Positions 45,828 to 57,303 of a DNA stretch of 64,000 bases are shown in pieces. The notes beneath the pieces are model-generated. The model made no database searches and was not told the origin of the DNA. It saw nothing but the letters and a program-made list of their open reading frames with translations. Within the stretch, counting starts at the first letter, position 1; every line of letters begins with the position of its first letter. Source of the stretch: Cryptomeria japonica. Its lineage: Eukaryota > Streptophyta > Pinopsida > Cupressales > Cupressaceae. The position numbers were made by a program, and so were the translations under genes. Location of the stretch: assembly GCF_030272615.1 (NCBI RefSeq), contig NC_081414.1:909171009-909235008 (forward strand), in the 5' to 3' direction.

Positions 45828-46853
45828 TAGAGAATGGTTCTTTTTCAGAACTTGTAGTAGCTCCATATATCATACTTGTGGCTCCTCTTGCATCTTTTCC
45901 ACCATCCCTAAATTGTTTTTAGCAAGATTGGAAGGTGGATGATTTTCTTGACTATCTTCATTCATGTCATGGATTCTTTTTTGTGTGTTTTCTTGTTCAT
46001 AATTTCTTTCCCCTGTCATGTGATGCTTGATATATTTTTGTGTTATGTTAGGTTCTCTTTGGATGATCCTTGTTATTTCATTAGTACAAGGTAATAAATA
46101 GGTTGAATCTATTGTGACATTCATCTATTTGTATCTCAATTCTTCTATATGTTGTATCTATGTTAGTATTACATGTGCTATTATTTATAAATGTGCTCTT
46201 GTGTTTTATACTTGGGGATGATGCAAAGAATTGAGATGTCCTTTTTGGTCTCTTCCATTTTGACTCAAAATAAAATTTCTTTGTTATCTCTTTTACTCTT
46301 CTTCCATTGTGATCATATTTCCACTAGTACCTTTAGGGGATGAGGTCAACTAACTATAATTATTCTTGATATACATTATTTATCACAAATACATTATTGA
46401 CCCTAGAGTGGGTGGATCCATTATGTCCTTTTTTTCTATATATTTTTTGATCATTATCCTTTGATTTGTCATTTCTTTGGGGCATCTCATTATGGTAATG
46501 TACTTGTCCTTTGGGTGAATGCTACCTTAAAGCTATTTCTCCCAATAAGGTGTACGTAGTTGCCTTAATGTGAGGGAATACACTTCACTCAATGTTACAC
46601 TTTATGCACTCATGAATGATTTGTTTTCAATATTAAAGTTATTTTTTAAATTTAGTCTTTAGCTTTTTAATTTGGTATATTCCTTTTTCATGACTCATGG
46701 TAAGCACAAAATCTTATTAGGCCAATATAGTCATACTCTGTTCCCCTTTCATGTCCTGTCTCTTTGTTATCTTGGTGAATTGTTTTCAATGTGACATCGT
46801 AATTTATCATTAGTATGGGTGGTTTCATATTCTTGCTAAAGTAGCATCATAAA
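45828..46853 (+). other. Element D 3' untranslated region
   Basis: No gene. The purine tract expected before the LTR is degraded (gctaaagtagcatcataaat against gctaaagtgggggtaaat in B). Confidence 0.5.
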
Positions 46854-47968
46854 TAGTATCCATATATAATTTCATCATCACCTAGACTTCACCTTAGAAT
46901 TTTGTCTCTCAGTGTCTGATGTTTGCTTTGATTCTACTCAAACCTCCATGAAACATACAAATTTTCAACGCCACTTCTATCTCATGTCCAAATTTAAGTC
47001 TTGATTAATAGGACCAAGGCACTAGGGTGTCATGGTCCTAGCTTAGGACTAGGGCAACACATTGCCCTAATCCTTCTAATTATGGCCCAAATTTGGTCCC
47101 ATTTATGGTCACATCAAGTGTCAGAATATAATTTAGGTCCCATGGTGTCCTACTCTGAAAATTCAAAAACAAATTATATGGTCTGGTATAAAAGGAGGCC
47201 TATCCCTCTCATTTGATCTCTAAGGTGGTTGAAATCTAAGTTCGATCTCTCTCTCTCTCAATTACACTCTACAAAAATCAATTCAAGTGAGAAAGTAAGT
47301 AATCAAGCATTAATCAAGAATTGAAGGAGAGGTTATTTCAAGTTCAAGTATTCAAGATGGCATCCATGATAAAAATTATATGAATACATTCTACATGACA
47401 TCCTAAAATCTTTGTGTAAGGATTTAAGCAAGCTTCATCAAGGTATCAACTTCAATTACAAACATTCAATTTCCGATCTAGCCTTTCCCTCAAAAGGAAA
47501 GCATATTGTTGCAATTAAATTCTATTGTCATTTCAATTATCATATCAATTTCAAGGTTAATTACTAAATAAAGGTTTGACCCAAGGTAAACCCCTATTCA
47601 CACACCTTTTTATCTCTATGTTTGCAATAAATTGAATTGGGAGCTACAATCGAAGATTTTGACAAAATAGATGGCAATGAACAAGTTCAACTTTTAGAGA
47701 TGTGAAAAGTAGAGGACCAAGGAAACCTATTACCTTGGTCCTAATAATTTTGTCTGATCTTCCAGCAATGGCTCTTGTGCATCTCCTTAATCTAGAAAAG
47801 ATCCCACTTGTCTACCTAGATGTTACAGGACCAAGGCAACCTACCACCTTGGTCCTGACAATTTGGCCTTTATTTTTAGCTATGGGTTCTAATTCATTTT
47901 TCCTACTCAGATTTCTATCTATAGCTCTATGAGAAGTTTGTAACACCTAGTTATTACTTTTTTTAAAC
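46854..47968 (+). repeat. Element D right LTR
   Basis: Paired with 41213-42190. The right end is approximate because similarity fades near 47950. Confidence 0.55.
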
Positions 47969-49741
47969 TATCAAAATATTGAGTACAAAAAAAATAGAAT
48001 CTTCATTGCTAAAGGTATCACAAGTACGTAAGATCATCAATGCATAAAAATACAATATTTAGATCCCTTTATGAAAAGAACCCATTAAGATGAACTAGAA
48101 TATAAAACTGCCATCCCTTTTACTAACTATTACATGAATATTTAAAGGCAATTTGGCTTTCATCACAACAATCATTTTGGGCCCATAAACAAATAATTAG
48201 TTTTTGCAATTACATGATAATCAAAATGCATGCACCATCTTCCTCAGATGAAAATAATAGTATCTTCCCATTTCATTTTGCATGAGTTTAAGGACTATGA
48301 AAGATCGCCCCTCAATGAATACTTTAGAATTTTCAGTTTGTCATAATTTCCTTTGTTGTAGTAGAGTGTCCTCTTGACATGTGGATTTTTTCTTTCTCCA
48401 TTTATCCCACATACTAAAAAATATTGAAATTTCCAACCAATAGTATGCTTCAATAAGTGATTTGTATTTCCTCAAAAACTCACATAAACAAAACACATTG
48501 ATTTTTTAATGTAATAATTTTGAAAATTTGTAATAACCTCTTTTTCCTTTTGAAAGGCATCCCATGATGACATCTGACTATTCTAATCAATTATGCAATA
48601 GGAAAAATGTGAATGGTCTTTTTATATCAAGACATACACAAAGGTGGCATGCATCTATTTCCACAAAAAGGAAAATATCCTTGAAAGAAATACTTTTGCA
48701 CTTAAATATGTTTTCCCTTTGAAACCTTAACACAAAATAATAAAATAAAATAATCTCTCTTTGATGCCTTAAATAAATATAAATGTAATTTTTTTCTCTA
48801 CAATTCTGGCCTCTTAAGGGATCTTTACCTACGAAGATGTAGAATAAAAAATTTGGTTTGTAGACCTGAAATGACTAAATAAAAAAATAACATCCATAAA
48901 GACCAACCTCAGTGTTTATAAAGGGAAATCCATAGGGATTCCCACTTTACTTAAGATGGTTGTTACTTCATTGTTTAGAGTCTCAAAGACTATCCAAATT
49001 GATAATTTTCTCAAAATGTAAATTATGTAGACTTTATACTACAAACCACATCTAAAACTCTAACTAAGAAAGTGAATGAAGAATAGTCTCCACTTCATAT
49101 ACACTTGACGATGGGCTCATATTTTGAAAGGATGCTTGATCATGTTCTATTTATCTTCTAGTAGTTTCTTGGTATGGTCATCTAACAAAATAACTTTTTC
49201 ATCAATAAATAGTGAGTGAAGTTCTAATTGGACTAGTTCAATGTGTCACTTCATTTCTTGGACCACTTATTCATAAGCATTCAAATGCATCATTCATTTC
49301 AAAAAAATCTTATTGGAGCTAAGAAAATCATTTACTTTCATGGATGCTAATCAATTGTTTTGCACTCTCATAGCCGAGATCATTAGAAACTCATTCTTTA
49401 ATTTTCTACACACTCTAAATTTTTCTTTGATCGAACTTTAGCAAAATTATTTGCCATGATATTAATAATGAGTGAACCAGATTTATTTGAATGAAAGGAT
49501 TAGATTAAACTTTATTAACATAATTTCCAATAAAAACTCAAGGACCTTTTCTTAGAAATGTGGAAATCCATTACATTGTTAACTTTGAAGAAATTTAGAA
49601 AAGGAGATCTGGATTCTAATTGTTTCATAAGAATTGATAGTACTTTCTATAATCTTGACAATATAATTCTCTCATCCTTTTTTATTTTATGTTTCCATTC
49701 TTCAAATAGTTTTAACTTTCATGGATCTCTTCTAAAGAGAT
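47969..49741. other. Unassigned decayed sequence
   Basis: AT-rich. On the minus strand some stretches look protein-like between stops (for example near 48000-48360 and 48540-48620), but I cannot assign a family. Confidence 0.35.
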
Positions 49742-49761
49742 TGTTAATCTTAGAGGGTCCA

Positions 49762-49796
49762 GTTAATACTGAGAGGGGGGGTGAATCAATATTAAC
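49762..49796 (-). other. C-loop hairpin in LTR G
   Basis: gttaatactga (49762-49772) against tcaatattaac (49786-49796): an 11-bp stem whose single non-canonical pair is a U-G wobble in minus-strand RNA, around a C run. Confidence 0.65.
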
Positions 49797-50083
49797 AACA
49801 ATTTCAAACTTAAAACTTGAACTTACAAAACTTCACCAAATAAATCATAAACCAATAATAAACTCTTTACCATTACCGATAATCATTGATAACCAATTAT
49901 TAAACCGGTTTATTAGAATTTCTCATTAATTATTCATCAGCATGTATAAACTGAAAGTAAAACGTAACAACACATAAAAACATTCACCATATGAACACCA
50001 TGTTTTTCATGTGGAAACTTAAATAGGGAAAAACCATGGTGGGAATTGGTACCCACAAAAATTGTGCACTCTTTTGAAGTGTG

Positions 50084-50310
50084 CCCTGTTAGGAGCCTAG
50101 CCCGATTAGAAGCTTACAAAGATGCCCTATTAGGAGCAGACCCTGTTAGGAGTCACCTAGTTAAGGGATTTAGATGATGAGCCCTATTAGGAGCTTTGAC
50201 CTGTTAGGATCAACCTCATAAGAGGATTTAACACTTAGATGTTGAGCTACCTGATTAAGGGATTTACAATGTATGGCCTATTAGGACCTACCCGGTTAAG
50301 GGATTTTGCT
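50084..50310. repeat. Iterated CC-TRTTAGGAG / GGTTAAGGGA motif array in LTR G
   Basis: About ten degenerate copies of a 12-14-bp motif in 227 bp (ccctgttaggag, ccctattaggag, acctgttaggat, acctgattaaggga, acccggttaaggga and others), irregularly spaced by 10-40 bp. Confidence 0.7.
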
Positions 50311-51124
50311 ATTGTAATTGTTAGGATAACAATAGTGAATGATCTAGGTGTAGAACTTAACTGATTTCTTCATTATCCATTTTTTTCTCCAAATCTGCTA
50401 TGCTATAGTAAATTTCATACTCTGGTTTGTCTTCACACTCTTCTCAAAACCACCGACATAACAAACATCAACTGTACCAACCTAAATAACCTAAGTTACA
50501 ACTTGGTCAGATACAAAACCCTAAGGCTTACAACATAGATCATCACAGATCTTTACAACTCATTACATATCATCATTGATCATCATATGGATCATTACAA
50601 TCAATTATAACCATTGAATGATCACCGCATCTCGATCTGATACAAAGTCAAACCCTTAGAACACTCTGCTAAGCACTTCGCACATTCCCAAGAAATTTAC
50701 TCTTCAAACGCACCAAAAAATCATTCAAACACTTCAAATGATTTTTGCCACGTCACCTTCAAAACTTGAAATTGATGTAGATCACCGCCAAACCAAAAAT
50801 CATTACTGGTTAAGGGAATTCTTTACCGGTCCTTAAACCCTGGCAAAAATACAAAAAAATTCATAACCATCATTTTCGATAACCAAAACATGATGGGGTT
50901 CTGGTTAGATACATATTACAATGATGCAAACTCACATTCCAAACCACAACACTTCAATCATCACCAATCGCCAGATCTAATCAAAACATTTCCTCATTTC
51001 CTAGTTAAGGTGCTAATTCCCAGTTTACTGTCTTCAATCCCAGTAAGGCATTTCTGGTAGAACAAAAAGACTTAGATGACAAAATACAACATAGTAAGAA
51101 TCAGTTAACATCAATGACAAAACA

Positions 51125-51904
51125 AATAACTGATCAAATTCATCCAATCATGCAATCTCAATCTCTTCATCACAATGTCATCACAAATAGTCCCTTACCA
51201 GTTTCGTCATCATTCTTCATCTGCATCAGTTATGCCAATCATGCCAATAGAGTTAAATTGAAGTTCATTATAGTCCTTTATCCCTTACTCTAATTTCTAT
51301 CCACCATAAGCTCTTTTTTTAAGCAAAGTCTTAATATAATTATCATGAGAGATGGGTTCTTCTAAACTACTACTCATGAAACATAGGTTAATGAGTTTGA
51401 CTCAAAAACTACATAGTTGCACCCTAATAGAAATATCATACTTTTTCTTCCCTATCATATCTTGGAATAGGAAGCCTACTTGGTGAGAGGATATCTTTCA
51501 AAAATTTATTATAAATATATGATAAGAAATAATAACCACAAATTGATGGTAACAATTCTACTACTTAATCTATAAGTCACTTTTTCATAAACACACTTCC
51601 TTTAAGACCAACATGTGATCTTGATGGTCACATGTGTTAACACTTTCATTAGGGAAATAATGTGAAAGAAAAATTCACATCCAAAGCATCCCTAGGTCAG
51701 ACTGCAAGGATATAAATTTGGACATCAACACCCACCACTACCATAGCATGAAAGACAAATAAAACCTTAATATTTCTAGGAAGTTTGATAATCTTAAATG
51801 ACATACAAATCATCCACACCTGATGTGAACTTGAAGTAGGCCTATACCTAGCATGAACATGAAGTAACATAAAGTATGGGACTCTTTGGCTACCCGACAT
51901 GAGC
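51125..51904. other. Unassigned sequence
   Basis: No gene or repeat recognised. Confidence 0.4.
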
Positions 51905-52269
51905 ATGAAGTGTGGGCCTCCTTCACTTTGTGAAGGCTTGGAGGAGTGTAACTTGTAGACTACATTGGGAAATCAAAGCCATATAACCAAATTTTAAACT
52001 TCATGGAGGCTGATCTGTGAACAAGAAGTACAAGCCTCTTTGGCTTTGTGGGGGCTTGGAGGAGTGTAACTTATATACTACATTGGGTAATAAAATCCAT
52101 ATAACCAAATTTGAAACTTCATGGAGGATGATATGAACATGAAGTTCATGCCTCTTTGGCTTTGTGAGGGATTGGAGGAGTGGCTTGGAGGACTGTGCAG
52201 GTCTCTTCGGCTTTTGTCTTGGAGGAGTGTACAACTCGGTTTTTGCCTTTGTAACGGCTTGGAGGAGTG
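51905..52269. repeat. Tandem array with GGAGGAGTGTA core, left part
   Basis: Units of about 115 bp containing cctctttggctttgtg, ggcttggaggagtgtaact and the ccatataaccaaatttgaaac block repeat at about 51915, 52030 and 52150, followed by shorter units. Element F interrupts at 52269 and the array resumes at 62986. Confidence 0.8.
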
Positions 52270-54277
52270 TGTTGGGTCTCAAATCAACAGATTGGATAGG
52301 TTCTAAGGAAATGCCAACTCCTATGCTCAAACCTTCCAATTGACTTGGCCAACTTATAGAGTGAACCTATTTGGTTACTAACTCTCTCACTTTAGGCTCT
52401 GCAGAACCTAGACATGTATACCTACTCACTAGTTGTTCCTTCAACTGATGCTTTTTAAAGCAGATTTAGTGTCTTGATCTGACTTCCTCCTATCTCAGAA
52501 TCGCATAAGCTCCTAGGATGGAGATATAGAAGATGAGTTCAAGATTGTTGTTGTAGAAGCTATTTGATCTTTGTGCTTGAAATATATATATACATTATTG
52601 CTAATTTATTCTATAATTCCTACTCAACTACTCCTATTACTTTTAATGTGAAAGTATGAATTGATGAGTTGTATTTTATAGATGACCAGTGCCTTTCTTT
52701 GTTGTTTGGGCGACAAAGTCTTTATATCTCTTTAGGAATTATTGTGTAAACTTATGAGATAGCTTTTAAACCCACCCCCTCTCGATGAGTCTGTCAGTTA
52801 CTGTTTCTTATGAGCTCTACTTCAATGTCTATATTGTAAACTGCCTAAATGAATTTAACTATAACCTAAAGAGACCATCCAAGGAAGAAATACAAGGAAC
52901 AATTACAATTCGCAAGTAATTCTTTTTGATCCAAATCTACAATATGAAACACAAAATTTTACTGGAAGAACACAAATAACCTTATCTCCTTTAGATAATA
53001 TCATAAGCAACTACCTACAGAAAAATGCAGTAATCCGCAACACATATGCAAAGGAAAAAACAACTAATTATATTATATATATTCGCCAAAATAGTACAGT
53101 GGTAAGCCTGAGGCTATAATCTACTTCTTGTTCTAATTCTCCTCCATATTACAAAAGCTCCCTCCTTTATATGAGAGTATACATTATCACCAAGCATTGT
53201 GGTTTTTCAACATATAACCGTTAACTAACACTTTTGTTTCGAACATTACTTCGACTAGGTATTTTCTCCCTTCATCGAAATGCTATATTCGGTCACTATG
53301 GTTGTCTCCTCACCGATACCTATCTGATATCCATCGGGTTTTTATGTCGAAGAAACCTTGGGCTTCAGTGACCTCCTTTATTTTTCCACCGAAATACCTC
53401 TTCCATCGATATCACTATGCCCCATCGATGAATGGATCTATTGTCTCACAGAAGCCTTTCTTTATCCTCTCTTGTCGTCTTCCACCAATAAAATTGTATC
53501 AATGAAACAATGCATATCAGAGACATGCCTTTTAGCCTCCTCGAAACCTATTTCCTCGTCAATATATATATGATGTCCATCGGGTTTCATGTCGAAGAAA
53601 CCTTGGGCTTCAGTAACTTCCTTTATCCTTCCATCAAAACACTTTTTCTATTGACATAACTACACTCCTTCGATGAATGGGTCTATTGTTTCATCGAGAC
53701 CATCTTTCTTTTGATGATTTGCTTCCACTATCATCTTTCATAGATGAGCTCATTAGTAATCTTCCTCGATAAAGTTGCATCGGTAAAACCACACATATCG
53801 GTAACATGCCTTTTAGCCTCCTCGAAACTCATATCCTTATCGATATCTTTTATCGATGTAGCTTCCTTCTGTTTGATCAATATCATTCTTTTGATAAGAA
53901 CGCTTCTTTCGGTAAGTTTCCTTCATGTTGCATCGATGGTATTATTTCCTCTGAAGCCTTTTCCCATCGATGAAAATCATCTCTGCTTTCTTCAATATCC
54001 TCTTTCGGTGGAATCATTTCTTTCGATGAGTCCTTTTTAGAGTTCATCATTGTTCCCTTTCCTTCGATACCCTTTTTATATCGATGAGACATCGCTGGGT
54101 CTCATCGATACTTTTTGAATTTTGGATATTTCGATAGAATGCTATTAGAATTGTTCGATAACTTATGGGTTATTACGGTATCAATGAAAATGATGATTTC
54201 TTCAAAAGATAGATGGCTTCTATGATTTAATTTCTCAAATCAAGATATTTTACTTAATTCAGATTTGATGCTCAATA
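52270..54277 (-). repeat. Element F 3' LTR
   Basis: 2008 bp. On the minus strand U3 runs from 54277 to a TATA-like atataaag at 53172-53165. U3 contains a 246-bp tandem duplication (blocks starting 53331 and 53577) and many tcgat/atcgat motifs. The first base pair of the inner end has changed (CAATA for CAACA). Confidence 0.92.
53165..53172 (-). promoter_or_regulatory. TATA box of element F 3' LTR
   Basis: atataaagg read on the minus strand, about 1.1 kb into the LTR; the same sequence is at 61873-61880 in the 5' LTR, the copy that would drive the element. Confidence 0.6.
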
Positions 54278-54423
54278 GTGGCTCTGACTGGGGATGGGGG
54301 TATGCTACGAATACCTTCAAGAATCTAGACTCTTTGGTTTATGTATAAGGAAAATAAATAAAGGAAATGTGGTTTTTACAATGGCAATGAAACCTAAACT
54401 ATTGTACATGAAGAAGGCCCTTT

Positions 54424-55665
54424 TTAAGAAAATAAGTTTTTTAAGAACTGTCCATGCACAGGCAATTCTTGAATTTCTCCTGTAGTATTTTGGAGAGAAT
54501 AAGAATCTTCTTCTACTTTATCCGTAATCACATACGGTCCAAGCCATAAAGCCTCAAACTTGCCATGTTTACCCTTATCTTGACTCCTGGCATTCCACAT
54601 CAAAACCAAATCAGCAATTTTTAATTTTCTATCTATTGTTCTTTCATCATATAACCTTTTCATCTGATTCTGGATTTTAATGTTTTGTTCGTGAGCTTCC
54701 ACCTTGACTTCATTGAGCTCTATCAACTGCATTAGCCTTTCTTGTAAAGGGTCATCACTCTCTATCCCTTCTTGTGTTATGAATTTATGTACCGGTAAAA
54801 GGTTATCCAAAGGGAGTCTAGCCCTTTTACCATAGACTAGTTCATATGGAGATTTCCCTATAGATTTTTTTACTGTCACTCTATCTACCCATAATGCTAA
54901 ATTCAATTTTGAATCCCATGCCTTCTTATTTTGTCCTAACATCCTTTTGATGATTTTTAGGATGTTTTTGTTACTTGACTTGGCCTGCCCATTACCTTGA
55001 GGGTGATATGGGGATGAATGAGATATTATAATGCCATAATCCCTGCATAAAGCATTGTATTCTTCAAACATAAAGGCCATGCCATTATCAGAGATGATCC
55101 TTGTAGGAACACCGAATCTAGTGATGATATTTTCCAGTATGAATCTTATCACTACCTTACTGGTAGCATGTTTAGTAGGTATTGCTTCCACCCATTTGGT
55201 AAAGTAATCTGTGGTGACCAAGATCCATCTATGTCCCCCACTCGATTTCTCTAATATTTCTCCTATAAAGTCTATTCCCCACTGTTGAAATGGTTCTTCA
55301 ACTTGTATTGGTCTTAGTGGGAGTAATCCTTGATATTTCATTTTGCCTGAAAATTTCTGACAAGCCTCACACTTCCTAACATAAGCATAGGAATCATTGA
55401 AGACTCATGGCCAAAAATAGCCAGCTCTCAATATCTTGTGTGCAGTAGTTTTGGCTGAGAAATGACCACCGCAAACCCCTTAATGCATCTCTTGTAAGAT
55501 TTTCTCTGCTTGATGTTCATCCGGGCATAACAATAATATCCCATCCCTATTCTTCCAATACAAGCCTCCATTGATGATCACATATCTTGCGGATTTTAAT
55601 TTCAGTGTTCTCTTTTGATTATCAGTCATATCATCTGGACATTTTATATGTTTGAGATAGTACAT
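54424..55665 (-). pseudogene. pol: Element F integrase
   Basis: The zinc-binding start is at 55665-55345: His residues in the 'GGHFSAKTTAHK' block and a Cys pair in 'KCEACQKF', with a TAA near 55482 and a TGA near 55407. The 305-codon open stretch 55341-54424 holds the catalytic core: Asp24 in 'WGIDFIGE', Asp85 in 'RIISDNGMAF', and 'HPQGNGQAKSSNK' where the third catalytic residue, Glu, is Lys121 (codon at 54979-54981). The C-terminal part ends with 'LWLGPYVITDKVEEDSYSL' and the natural stop at 54424. The Lys makes it catalytically dead. Confidence 0.88.
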
Positions 55666-55677
55666 GATGTCTGTATA

Positions 55678-56379
55678 CTAGACTGCATTTTCAATACTGA
55701 AGTTGGTTTCATCCATGCCAACCTCATTTACCTGAAACTCTTCAACCTCTACTCCTGCCATAAGTTTAGCTAGTCCCTGGCATTTGATAACTTGGGAAAT
55801 TTTGAGCTCAATATTGAATTCTTGAATCTGATTGATCCATTTGCACCTTTTCCCTGTGACCTCAGTCTGCCTGAATATGTCTTTTACCGCTGCATTGGGA
55901 ACATGTGCTATGACTTCTGCACCTACCAAATATGGTCTAAATTGTTTTACTACTTTCACCAAGGCATAAGCTTGCTTTTCATTTAGGTCGTATTTAACTT
56001 TAGATAAATTCAATGACTTACTGAAATATGCAATAGGTTGTTAATAATTATCTTGGTTCTTTTGTAGCAAGACTACCACTACTGTATGGCATGATGCAAA
56101 TGAAAAAACCAAGAAGGGTTTATCAAAATCTAGGGATATCAATACAGGTGCCTCAAATATTGCCCTCTTTATGTTTATAAATGCATCTAGTGCCTCTACA
56201 TCCCAGTTAATTCTAGGTTCCTTTTTCAACATCCTCACTATAGGTTTTATGATATCTGAAAAATTAAGGATGAACCTCCTGACAAAATTGATTTGTCCCA
56301 AAAATGATTGAATATCTTTGACAGTCTTTGGGATAGGCACTTCATTTATTGCAGCTACTCTTTCGGGGTCAATTTTCAC
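55678..56379 (-). pseudogene. pol: Element F RT thumb and degenerate Gypsy RNase H
   Basis: The RT end is clear ('KIDPERVAAINEVPIPKTVK', 'QSFLGQINFVRRFI', 'LKKEPRINWDVEALDAF'). The RNase H fold follows, but the usual Thr-Asp-Ala-Ser is 'FSFAS', the second acidic block reads 'IAHVPNAAVKDIF' without the Asp-His, and the terminal block is 'CQGLAKLMAG' without Asp. 'YDLNEKQAYALVK' keeps the Glu. So the catalytic Asp residues are gone in this domain while the extra RNase H upstream keeps its own. A TAA near 56041 interrupts. Confidence 0.8.
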
Positions 56380-56520
56380 CCCTTCCTTGGATACTATTTA
56401 TCCCAGGACCTTCCCTTCTTTAACTACGAAGTGACATTTCTTCAGATTGAGGGAAATTCCATATTCCAGGGCTTTCTTGAATATCTTCTCAAGGTGACCA
56501 CAATGGTCTTCAACCCTTTT

Positions 56521-57189
56521 TTAATAGGCTATTAAATCATCTTGATACACTACCATTATTAAATCAATCAGTTCTGCAAATGCTACATCCATTGCCCTCT
56601 GAAATGTTGCTCCTGCATTTGTTAATCCAAATGGAATTCTTGCATACACATATGTGCCCCATGGTGTTGTGAAAGTTGTCTTATATTGTTTAGCTTCTTT
56701 AACTTTCACCTGATTATACCCCGAGAATCCATCCATCATGGACAATAAATCACATCCAGTTACTTTCTACAGCATATTATCCATGTTTGGCAAAGGATAA
56801 TTATCTTTTAATGATGATATGTTTAGATTTCTGAAGTCCACACATAGTCTTATGTCCCCATTTTTCTTTTTGACAGGCACCAAGTTTGAAACCTAGGTAG
56901 AATATCTACAAGGTTTGATTATCCTTGCATATTTCATCTTTATTATTTCCTCTTTCATTGTAGGTAGTAAAGTCGGATTTATAGGTCTTTTTTTTTGTCT
57001 TAATGGTTTAGCATCAGGTTTGAGAGGTATCTCATGTTGGAAAAGATCTTCATTGTATGCTTTGAGGTCATCATAAGACCATGCAAATACATGCTTATAT
57101 TTTTTGAGTAACCTTACTAACTGCTGCTTCATTTTAGAGGTCAATTTATTACCAATAAAAACATGCCTTGGTGATTCTTTGCTTCCCAA
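56521..57189 (-). pseudogene. pol: Element F reverse transcriptase
   Basis: Gypsy RT. N-terminal part at 57189-56893: 'KYKHVFAWSYDDLKAYNEDL', 'HEIPLKPDAKPLRQKKRPIN'. A TAG near 56890 stands for a conserved Trp. Then 'PVKKKNGDIRLCVDFRNLN', 'SMMDGFSGYNQ' (catalytic Asp), 'IPFGLTNAGATFQRAMD' and the active site 'VVYQDDLIAY' near 56545 (Tyr-Gln-Asp-Asp). The TAA at 56521-56523 replaces a Ser; the same frame continues to 56379. Confidence 0.88.
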
Positions 57190-57303
57190 ATCAATCTACT
57201 CAATATCAGTCTCTTTGACTAAGGCTCCTTTGATCTCGACTTTATCCTGTATGTTGAAAGCTCTTTCTAATGCGACTAATCCTCTAGGTATCTTATTAGA
57301 TTT

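Larger units (their letters stand above)
41213..47968 (+). mobile_element. Gag-only Gypsy-like element D, relative of B
   Basis: Left LTR about 41213-42190 and right LTR about 46854-47968 share long blocks (for example tcaaggtatcaacttcaatta, then the gatctagcctttccctcaaa block). The interior has the same protein order as B: Gag, zinc finger, protease-like region, Pro-rich, Arg-rich, acidic. Every ORF is broken by stops and shifts, and the LTRs have drifted with a deletion of about 95 bp in the left one. LTR ends and target duplication could not be fixed. Confidence 0.75.
49742..51124 (-). repeat. Copia-type LTR G (solo LTR or one LTR of a lost element)
   Basis: On the minus strand the sequence ends ...TTAACA at 49742 and carries the poly-C hairpin found near the 3' end of the A, C and O LTRs. 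The other end, near 51124, reads tgttttgtcattgatgtta on the minus strand, like the A LTR. No primer site follows at 49741, so this is a 3' or solo LTR. The outer end is uncertain. Confidence 0.55.

Noticed and set aside
47980-49500. Protein-like minus-strand stretches as a decayed gene or LINE ORF2
   Set aside because: More than one frame looks equally protein-like, stops are frequent, and no family motif could be fixed.
52001-52339. 112-codon minus-strand frame with Pro/Ser/Lys repeats
   Set aside because: It is the translation of the tandem array and runs over the junction into element F.
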